Positions 17,826 through 25,309 of a DNA stretch of 25,309 nucleotides are shown here, in pieces. Location: contig LGRX02012510.1 of assembly GCA_001247695.2 (NCBI GenBank), positions 1 through 25,309 of the forward strand, read 5' to 3'. The DNA comes from Cymbomonas tetramitiformis. Taxonomy: Eukaryota > Chlorophyta > Pyramimonadophyceae > Pyramimonadales > Pyramimonadaceae. Position 1 is the first letter of the stretch. Every line of letters starts with the position of its first letter. Below the pieces are notes generated by a model. The model was not told where the DNA came from. It saw only the letters and a program-made list of their open reading frames with translations, and searched no databases. A program made the position numbers and the translations under genes.

Positions 17826-18431
17826 TAGCGTGCAGTAGTCTCCCTCCCATCTACGGCGCACATCAGCGCAGCGCCCTAGGGTCCTTTTCCAGTTGAAGGG
17901 GGATCAGGGAGGCCCCCCAAGGGCCCGGGGGAGGGCCGAGGCCGGAGCTAGGAGCGCCTCCGCGGCAGCGTCGCGCACACCGGGCTATGCCCTCCACTTG
18001 AGGCGCAACACTTGTGCAGCGTTATGCCATTGATGACGTGGCGACCAAATGTGTGGCCCAGTCGGGGGGCGCAGGTGCGTCACTCCAGGATTCGTGCCGA
18101 AAGTTGGGGTGACGCCTGTCACGCATTCCCTTGCCGGGCTTACGGCGCAACGCATGTGTAATGAACACTGTTTTATACGAGATGACAGATACCCGGCAGA
18201 TCTTAATTTCGCATCATATTTAATTTATCACGATCGTGAATGACATGCTGATCTATGTCACATGGTAGTTTAAACTTTTAATCTGTACCGCTCAGAAAAG
18301 CTACTAGCTTCAATAAATACAGCAGAGCCGCGCGATTGGCATCTCAGAAGAATCTCGAGCGTAATACCGTATTTATTTATAACAACCTTGTAAATTTTAT
18401 ACTAGACTAGTTAGGTTTAAGGAGACCGATC
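17826..18431. other. Gene-free stretch, GC-rich then AT-rich
   Basis: No gene is seen. Base composition falls sharply after about 18160, marking the end of the GC-rich gene environment. Confidence 0.5.
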
Positions 18432-18556
18432 CATCTATTGGGAGGGTTTTTCACATAACTCGATATACACGTGGCAAAGCCTATGTTACTTAGGGATGTC
18501 GTACATTGCCCACGTGTATGTATGGATATATAGAAAACCCTCCCGATAGGTTGATG
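18432..18556. mobile_element. Small inverted-repeat element (MITE-like)
   Basis: Arms 18432-18475 and 18506-18556 are imperfect inverted copies. Shared blocks are CTATYGGGAGGGTTTT at the outer ends and TACACGTGG near the loop. It has no coding capacity, and target duplications are not obvious. Confidence 0.5.
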
Positions 18557-19130
18557 CACCTTCTAAAGAAATGGTACTCCAGCACCCCACATTCATATTT
18601 CTAATGATAGCATGCCGTTGAACTAACTAAATAAGGATTCACTGTCATACTGTAATCCTGCGCTTGTCTGTACTATTTATTTCTTTCAGTGCGATAAATA
18701 GCGTAGAGATTAATGATGCTGACGACTTCATATAGTGATGACTCCGAGAATTAAATAAATAGTATATGGAGACAAAACGGCGTAGGGCTGCAGGGCTGCA
18801 CCGGTGACGCCTCACGGCTGATGAAAAATATATCATACTCAGAGCTGTTTACACAGACTTTTGAACTTTATTGACCCATTTGTCTACCCATGCTGACGTG
18901 GCAAGTACTTGGTGGACCCATCGATGTTTACGGGTGGGCGCGGGGTGGGGATGTTTTGGGTGGTCATGTACTCTACTGCAGGCAGAAGCGACTCAGCATC
19001 TCGAGTATTCTCTCTGTGGTTTTGGGACTTCCGGTGGGTGCCCCCTGCGCTCCGTGCAGTACGAAGCACTTTCACGGCCTGGCCTGGATCCGGTTGACAG
19101 CTCATCCCTTTTCAGGAACTAAGTGGCGGC
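18557..19130. other. AT-rich then mixed stretch with a possible exon fragment
   Basis: 18557-18870 is AT-rich with no gene seen. Around 18900-18985 a short plus-strand frame (YLVDPSMFTGGRGVGMFW) looks protein-like but has no clear splice partners. Confidence 0.3.
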
Positions 19131-19770
19131 GCGCCGTGCAGGGTTTGGAGTGGTCGGCGTGTCATAGTGCACGTTGTGGATGTGCCGTGGAGGATTTTAG
19201 TGTTGTGCGCAGGGTGCAGGGTTTGGGTCCTTGACGTGTTGTGGAGGTTTTGGGTGGTGGGCCCGTTGTGTTGGGTTTGGAGTGGTGCATGTTTTATGAA
19301 CCTATTGGGTGTGGACTTGTTGTGGAGTGTATTTGGGGTCGGTGCGTTGTGGAGGGTTCGGGGTGGTGGAGGGTCTACTGTTGTGGGCGGATCGTGGAGG
19401 GTTTTGAGTGATGGGCGCGTTTTGGACGGTCCAGTGTGGGGGGCGGATCGTGGAGGGTTTCGAGTGATGGACGCATTGTGGAGGGTCTAGTGCGGTGGGC
19501 GGATCCTGAAGGCTTTTGAGTGATGGCGCGTTGTGGACGGTCCAGTGTGGGGGGCGGATCTTGAAGGGTTTCAAGTGATGGACGCATTGTGGAGGGTCTA
19601 GTGCGGTGGGCGGATCCTGAAGGGTTTCAAGTGGTGGGCGCGTTGTGGGCAGTTAGGGGTGGCGGGGTATCGTGGAGGGTCTGAATGGTGGGCGGTTCGT
19701 GGAGGGGTTCCATTGATGGGTGAGTCTACCATGGAGGGTTGGGGGTGGCCCGAGTATCATGGTGGGTTTG
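19130..19770. repeat. G-rich minisatellite with ~111-bp higher-order unit
   Basis: Degenerate ~25-30-bp units such as gtggagggttttgagtgatg and gtgcggtgggcggatcctga. Two larger blocks of about 111 bp repeat with high identity between roughly 19408 and 19640. The minus-strand SLETLQDPP-type frames come from the repeat. Confidence 0.85.
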
Positions 19771-19846
19771 CGTGGTTGGCTCCTGATGGATTATATGAGC
19801 ACCTGCCATATCCAAACTTTTCAGGCCTGCATGAGCATTCGCATCC

Positions 19847-20320
19847 ATGTTTGAGACTGCGGGTTTGCATCTGCATTTGTGTCCGCAGGAAATTGATGAT
19901 CGAGACGACAGGATCCCCATGGACCCCAGCACCGATCGGATGAAAACCGATAATGGAAGACGTGTCATGAACCCTTTGATGGAACTCAGCCAAACCCTAC
20001 ATATGGCCTCCTCTCAAGGTACCCATGACGAGCGGTGGTTTGACGAGATGCGGGTATCAGAAGTTCCGTGCCACCTTAATCGAGAACCATCATTTACAAT
20101 CGTTTGTCAAAGCACACTGCAAGTGAATTCCATGAAAAGAATAACTTCATTTTTTTCTGAGGGAGTCACTTTTCCCGTGCTAGGTAGGTTTGAGTGCTTT
20201 CTTGGAAGTCCATTTTGCGTCGTTCTGAATCCGATCTCAAAGCGGAGCGGAGATGCACTGGGTCGAATGCGTCGGCCACAAAAGAAACATAGCGACGGCT
20301 CCGTAACCTACGAATCCTAA
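19847..20320 (+). CDS. Hypothetical ORF, 157 codons
   Basis: Starts ATG 19847 and ends at 20320. It is polar and charged at the start (EIDDRDDRIPMDPSTDR) and basic at the end. No motif, signal peptide or membrane segment is recognised. It begins just beyond the G-rich array and could be part of a longer spliced gene or a chance frame. Confidence 0.25.
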   Translation: MFETAGLHLHLCPQEIDDRDDRIPMDPSTDRMKTDNGRRVMNPLMELSQTLHMASSQGTHDERWFDEMRVSEVPCHLNREPSFTIVCQSTLQVNSMKRITSFFSEGVTFPVLGRFECFLGSPFCVVLNPISKRSGDALGRMRRPQKKHSDGSVTYES

Positions 20321-20464
20321 ATACTGTCCTTGTCATCTATCGCCTATCATATTGTCTCGATCTTCCCATACGGCGTCATCAGATCTCACCGGCTCTGTTC
20401 TCTCAAGGGAACCACTCAAAGTTCCCTTCTTTCCAATTGAAACATTTCTCTTAATTAAGACCAT

Positions 20465-21239
20465 TCACATTCGCCATGTTGCGGAGGTCTCTGCGGCGCA
20501 CCGTCTGCGGTACACAAGCGAGTTCCCGGCTGGCCTCATCGTCCTTGGTGCCGCAACCTGGCTAGCCAACCGAAGAATCTCCGCATGTGCTCCTCCACCA
20601 CAGCTGTGCGATGGACATGAGCGCAGTTTGTGACGACTGTGCACCGGCACGTGAACCGCCTCTCGGTTGACGCATCGGAACACCACGGACCGCCACCTCA
20701 GCTCCCGCAAGAATGTCTGCACTGTGGGTGATGGCCTCGAGTTCTAGGCGCATGACGTGGCACCCGAGCTCGCCTCCACTCCAGAAGCCTTGCGCCGATT
20801 CCCGCAGATCGAGGACTCCTCCCCAAGGGAAGAGGGAGCAGTCCGTGTGCGCCAGATGTCTGGAACGTTCCACCGGCTCCCGGCGTTGAGCCGGAGCCGC
20901 CACTCCGCTCTAGAGGCTCTTCCAAGAATCTCGCCCCCCAGTTCTTCCTCCCGGCAAGCACCAGGTAGAGCTTCTACCGGCAACAATGAGCCGGCGGCAC
21001 TACCAAGCGCGCCCATTGGTCAAGCCCGTTGACTCGAGGCGCCCAAGCGCCCGGGCCGGGACCCAGCGGCGCTCCAGGCTTGCTCGAAGCAACAGGCGTC
21101 TCGCACCGACATGAACCTTTCCGGTCCGTTGGGGCATCACCTCGAGCTGTCCGTTCGCTGTGTCCACCTCCAGCCCCAAGACCCCCTTCTTCTCGTTCCG
21201 CTCAAGTCCGAAGCGGTGGAGGATCTTGGTCACCATCTT
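20465..21239 (-). pseudogene. Decayed DIRS-like reverse transcriptase / RNase H
   Basis: Read on the minus strand, 21236-21000 holds LHRFGLERNEKKGV, LGLEVDTANGQLEV and RRWVPARALGRL, the end of an RT domain in the style of DIRS/tyrosine-recombinase elements. The usual residues between KKGV and LGLEVDT are missing. After stops and frameshifts, RNase H-like sequence follows at about 20850-20700: HTDCSLFPWGGVLDLR and RLELEAITHSA. A further out-of-frame piece (QTFLRELRWRSVVFRC) lies at 20720-20670. No intact catalytic region remains. Family placement is from memory of algal elements. Confidence 0.5.
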
Positions 21240-22250
21240 TTTAGTTTTACCAGTGGCACCAGTTTTGCCACTGTTACCAGTTTGGCCACTTTTGCCAGAG
21301 GTAATTCAAAATGCAGCTTGTAACTCCCAGACAAGGCCCTCGGGTTCGCCTGTCAGCCCACTGGTTCACCGCGCTGCTGGTGTGGTGGGCCTGGAGCTCG
21401 GTGGCGTGCAAGCGTAGCAGCGGCCAGAGGTGTCTAATCCGGTGCACCGATGTCGGGTTCCGTAACGAGCGCCAGTCGCCCTGTTCCGCCCTGCTCACCC
21501 GCCATCACAGCTTTTGCAGGAGCTTGCTCCTTGACTTTCCGCAGAAGATGCTTCACCCATGACAAATCTCTGCACCATGCGCCATCTGTTCGTCCTTCTC
21601 TGGCTTTGGAGCCAAGAACATGCGCACAATCCTCGTCGACAGCCTCGAAGGATTTCCCTTGCAGTTTGGGTCCCTACATCGATCGGGCGTCGTGCAGATT
21701 GATCTGACGGCTGCGGGAACCACTGAAATTGCGTTGGCCCCAATTTAGATTATCCGGAGGAGCTGTGTTGCTCTGTTGTTTCGTGGGCAAGCCGATGCCG
21801 CTGCGGCCCTCACGAAGCCGCGCGCAAGCACAGAGCGGAGATCACAGCTGTCCCCGGGTATATAGCAGCAGGCGCCTGCTATCAGCTTGGTGGAGCCTTT
21901 TGCTGGCACAGAATTACTCCGCCACACGTGGGGGCTCCCAGGATCATCGGTGTAGCGCATTTGTGGATGTGCTTGCCGCAAAGTCATTGCGCCTTCTTGG
22001 GTGGTCATACATAATGGCTGCCAGCCGAGATGTCACCGCTGCGCGGATTTATCCAGCTAAGAAAATCCGCAAGCATGTTGCACGAGCTGAGTGTCATCAC
22101 TACTATGCACTGACATGTATGTTTGGCCGAGGCTGCTCGCAGCGCCGCTGCTGATGGGGAAACTCGCTGATTGGGACTGGTGCCGCTGATTGAACAGATC
22201 GAGGCGAAGTCCCCGGCACAGCTATCAGGGATTATGTTCCGACGAGTTCC
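21240..22250. other. Stretch without a supported gene
   Basis: Near 21240-21300 is a short Gly-Lys-Thr coding microrepeat on the minus strand (accagtttt / gccact units), fused to the RT remnant. A 141-codon plus-strand frame at 21729-22154 has a protein-like stretch (AAKSLRLLGWSYIMAASRD) but no recognised family. Around 22130-22250 protein-like peptides appear in different frames (LLAAPLLMGKLADWDW; LIEQIEAKSPAQLSG), suggesting small exons or a frameshifted relic. Confidence 0.35.
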
Positions 22251-22640
22251 TTGAAGACCGCCAACTTGGCGACGTTTTGGAAGGGTAAACATGAAATAGA
22301 CTCCAACATGTTCATGAGCATGGATCTGGCCGCTGGAATGAGTGGAACCCTCCGATCAGCTGCGACTGGGGAGAGCGGGGCAGCAGGTCCCGGCGAGGCC
22401 ACAGCTGAAGAGGAGGCGCCTCAGGTAATCAGTTCCTTGGAGAAGACGAATCTGGCTGGCTGGGAGTCACTTCTAATGGGCGAGAGAGACTCTTTCATCA
22501 ACATGCAACAGGATGCTGACAAGGTGTTCATCAGCAGTAGCGCACCTGTGATTGATATGGAAGAAGCAACAGAACTGGAACGTGAAGCAAAGAGGGGATC
22601 GATGGTATATGTGTGGGGACTTGGGTCTCTTGCACGGTAG
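22251..22640 (+). CDS. Possible exon of an unrecognised protein
   Basis: An open frame with real-protein composition: TANLATFWKGKHEIDSNMF, an Ala/Glu-rich linker, then ISSLEKTNLAGWESLLMGE and DMEEATELEREAKRG. The track start is TTG; the frame is open upstream (IRDYVPTSS), so this is more likely an exon than a full gene. A donor-like ATG|GTATAT lies near 22603. No family is recognised. Confidence 0.35.
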   Translation: MKTANLATFWKGKHEIDSNMFMSMDLAAGMSGTLRSAATGESGAAGPGEATAEEEAPQVISSLEKTNLAGWESLLMGERDSFINMQQDADKVFISSSAPVIDMEEATELEREAKRGSMVYVWGLGSLAR

Positions 22641-23452
22641 CAGGATGCGTGTGTTGAGAGTGTTTGAAGTGAAGGATCTCATACAAAAATCTTTCAAAGT
22701 GGACGTATGATATACCGTCCAGTTTTAAACTTTGGTGCACTTTACTTGCCTGGTTTCTCCTCAGACCTGTGCCACAGGTGTTTCTTATAACCGACCTTCC
22801 GGAACCAGATTATCCAGCTTCCCGAACCCGTCACAGGATCGATATGTGATGTTGCAGGAGCGATCCTGTAATAAGGAGAAAAACAAAAAAACAAAAAAAA
22901 TGTATTCGGGGTGTGGGGCTTACGGTCCCCGTAACCCTTTCTTGTAATAGCTCCTGTATCACAACCTGTCTTAGGATTGATACTGTAACACGAAACCTAA
23001 GTTAAGGGATTTATCCTGACCTGGATCACCACAGTGTTGATGGCAGTGCAGCGCGGGTCACGTGAAGAGTGAGGCCTATACGCATTAATTAGCGGCCACT
23101 TCTCCATCTCTCCACAACTATTCATGCATCGCTCCCGTGTCATTCACGATCTGCTCGAAATATATGGGCAGAGAATCAATATTCGATTGTGCATGAGTAC
23201 TGTCGCAAGGTATGGTAGTGTTGTATGAAGGAGAAAGTCGAGATGTGCGTGCAACCCCTTCAGCGCACACCCAACGAAATAGTCGGTTGAAGGGGAAGTC
23301 ATGATAAAAACGATGCTAAACTCGACGGCGGCAACTAGAATTGTATCAACCTAAACAAGTATAGCTCCGAAGTATTCGATACATAGCATCTGCAATAATA
23401 TGTGCTATCATTCGCTGATATGTTCGAGTGATCTCTTTTCTGTCAACTGGAT
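22641..23452. other. Gene-free stretch
   Basis: No gene is seen. 22780-22990 holds related short blocks (acaggatcgatatgtgatgt, agcgatcctgtaata, taggattgatactgtaac) in a loose direct-repeat pattern, and an A-rich tract at 22878-22900. Confidence 0.4.
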
Positions 23453-23472
23453 AACAGCCTTATCTTATATAG

Positions 23473-23838
23473 TATTCACTCTGGCTTACCACCACGCATT
23501 GTGCGATATGTGCCAAGCAACAGAGGCATCCGATTGTCAAATCAGACCGTGATAATCACGACGCGTGTCCCGGCGTGACGGGGCAAACAAGGCTACACAC
23601 GAAGCGATTCACAGCGTGAAACACACATACTGCAGGTATGAGCGAAGGTCGCTGCATACACAGACCATATTAGCATGCACCACGTGATTATCTCTACACG
23701 TATAGTAATGCATGCTGCGTTACGAACACATGCATGTAGGCAGCTGGCTCGATAACGCGTACCCTTGGAAAATATAAACGTCTCAAAGCCGAACTTGTGC
23801 GTGGTTATCAGGAACGGACCGTTCACTGCGCGTGCGTA
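23473..23838. repeat. Diverged tandem duplication, copy 1
   Basis: 366 bp with clear similarity to 24016-24378, including tattcact.tggcttaccacc, gtgataatcacgacgcgtgt and gttcactgcgcgtgcgta. A 15-bp direct repeat, aacagccttatctta, flanks this copy at 23453-23467 and 23853-23867, exactly 400 bp apart. Confidence 0.85.
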
Positions 23839-24015
23839 TATGCACTATTTGCAACAGCCTTATCTTAATCAATCATACCCGCACGACCGGTCAGCACAGC
23901 GACGGAAAGTTCGCCGATGTGTGGCATCTCAGCTGAGCATCTGAGAATGCTATAGCATTTTACTGCATATCACACTGTCATACTATGTCCCCTAGCACAC
24001 TTTTTCTGGCTATAA

Positions 24016-24378
24016 TATTCACTCCGGCTTACCACCACGCCTTGTGCGATTTGCACCAAGCAACAGAGGCATTCTATAGTTAAATTAGACCGTGATAATC
24101 ACGACGCGTGTCCCGGCTCGACGGGACAGACAAGGCCACACACGAAGCGATTCACAGCAGCGTGAAGCACACATACTGTATGTATGAGCGAAGATCGCTG
24201 CATACTGCATTCAGATTATAGTAGCATGCATCACGCATCACGTGACTATCCGTGCACGCGTAATACATGTCGCGTTATGAACACACGCATGTAAGCACTT
24301 GTTTCGACAACGCGTACCCTTAGAAAATAACGGTTTGAAGCCGAACTTGCGCGTGGATCGTTCACTGCGCGTGCGTAC
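24016..24378. repeat. Diverged tandem duplication, copy 2
   Basis: About 363 bp, offset about 543 bp from copy 1, with scattered substitutions and small indels (roughly 80-85% by eye). One minus-strand frame reads a similar peptide in both copies (KFGF....FSKGTR and CLHACV.NA.CIT). Confidence 0.85.
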
Positions 24379-24919
24379 AAACTGTAATTGCAATATACTG
24401 GCAATAGCCGCACTAACCACTTACAAACAAGTCACGACGGTATGTATGATACATGCATTGTATCCGTGTCATTCTGAGCTTTTTTGGCTATCGGTTTAGA
24501 AAGTCTCCATTTCTTATTTACCGAGCACGAGTTGCTAATGAGAAGCACATTCAGGTTTGCCAACCGTGCCTTAGCAGCAGTCGAAGGGTCTTCAACTTCG
24601 GCATCGGCCGTTTTCTGGCCGTTTTAAGCTGGACTTGAAATACTGAAGTTTTGGTCCCCCGAATCTGCCTTTACGTGAACAGTAAGCTGTGAAGTCTATT
24701 ATTTTTTTATACGGCTTTCAGTCATATCGCACCATCATTTTATCAAAAGTATACACCCGACTGCCTCGGTAAACTTTGTACAAGGCTGGCTGAGTGCCTT
24801 ATTCGTGGAGAAGGGATACACGTGCAGAAAGCTGGATATTTCGATGACTATCCGCAACGAATAGAGTGCTTGTCCCCAGCGAGTACTCTACAAAGGAGAA
24901 ACAATCAACAGCAAATCAT
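24379..24919. other. Stretch downstream of the YjbQ-family exon
   Basis: No gene is seen. The right part is presumably the 3' untranslated region of the minus-strand gene ending at 24920. Confidence 0.4.
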
Positions 24920-25090
24920 CTATTGTGCCTGGACTGTGATGACAATGTTCCTGCGCTGCGCCATGTTTCGATGTTCACACAAATATATTCCTTGCTCGGC
25001 TCCGAGTGCAAGTTGGCCGTCGGTGATGGGAATGGTCAGAGAGCACCCCATCAGCGTGGACTTCACATGGGCAGGCATGTCCTCAGGTCC
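24920..25090 (-). CDS. YjbQ/UPF0047-family protein, last exon
   Basis: Read on the minus strand after the acceptor CACTTTTACCAG (pyrimidine-rich), bases 25090-24920 encode 56 residues and TAG. The peptide matches the conserved C terminus of the YjbQ/UPF0047 family: GPEDMPAHVKSTLMG, then LTIPITDGQLALG, EQGIYLCEHR and IVITVQ. Bacterial members have weak thiamine-phosphate synthase activity; the physiological role is unsettled. The N-terminal half, with the rest of the active site, must lie in exons upstream, beyond 25309. One oddity: the family almost always has Trp in LG(T)WQGIYL, but this copy reads LGAEQGIYL. Only the exon is called; whether the gene is intact cannot be judged. Confidence 0.85.
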   Translation of the reverse strand, partial: GPEDMPAHVKSTLMGCSLTIPITDGQLALGAEQGIYLCEHRNMAQRRNIVITVQAQ

Positions 25091-25220
25091 CTGGTAAAAG
25101 TGACCAACACCACAACAAGATCAACATCCCGTGCAGTGGTAGTGACACAATGGCACAAAACAGGATTTACCAAGCAATGTATCGCGCGCTAAGAAGACAG
25201 GAATGCAACAATTCAATAGT

Positions 25221-25309
25221 GTCGAAAGGCATTCTCTAGCACGCACTGTTTCACTTTTCCCCGTGTCGGGAGGCATTCTCTAGCACGCACTGTTTCACAG
25301 TTCCCCGTG
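25221..25309. repeat. 44-bp tandem repeat at the window edge
   Basis: Two copies of gtcg...aggcattctctagcacgc plus actgtttcac..ttccccgt, offset 44 bp, running off the window. It lies upstream of the YjbQ exon and so is probably intronic. Confidence 0.85.

Overview
The window is nuclear DNA of a eukaryote, most likely a green alga. Evidence: GT-AG introns that keep reading phase, Ty1/copia-type and DIRS-like retroelement remains, a Pro/Ser/Thr-rich stalk of the hydroxyproline-rich algal type, a TTTTAGGG telomere-like tract (the Chlamydomonas-type unit) and a TGTAA poly(A)-type signal after the main gene. The lineage is an inference; no rRNA, tRNA or other phylogenetic marker is present. Most long open frames lie on tandem repeats and are not genes.

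Layout. 1-900: trinucleotide repeats, then a GCATGC-rich minisatellite with a 191-bp higher-order period. 1115-2199 (minus): a four-exon gene for an unrecognised protein with paired cysteines and a basic KRKR patch. 2447-6811: the 3' end of a Ty1/copia pol gene, split by a complete 3757-bp LTR element (3012-6768) on the opposite strand. That element has 255-bp LTRs, a 5-bp target duplication and one 921-codon Gag-like ORF but no pol, so it looks non-autonomous. 8214-17748 (plus): the main locus, modelled as one ten-exon gene of about 864 codons. It encodes a signal peptide, a WSC-like Cys-rich domain, a P/S/T-rich stalk and about seven membrane segments resembling the TRP-like channel modules of algal proteins. 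17826-20320: a small inverted-repeat element, a G-rich minisatellite and a weak ORF. 20465-21239 (minus): decayed DIRS-like reverse transcriptase/RNase H. 22251-22640: a possible unassigned exon. 23453-24378: a diverged tandem duplication. 24920-25090 (minus): the last exon of a YjbQ/UPF0047-family gene whose upstream exons lie beyond the window.

The main theme is that introns carry private tandem repeats. In the large gene, five introns hold different families or duplications (33, 30, 69, 59 and 36 bp). Two more introns carry the arms of a ~177-bp inverted repeat that brackets exons 7 and 8, a layout known to favour exon circularisation. A 44-bp repeat lies upstream of the YjbQ exon, and the first minisatellite lies just beyond the last supported exon of the minus-strand gene. 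All gene models come from reading frames, splice dinucleotides and phase; no transcript data or database search was available.
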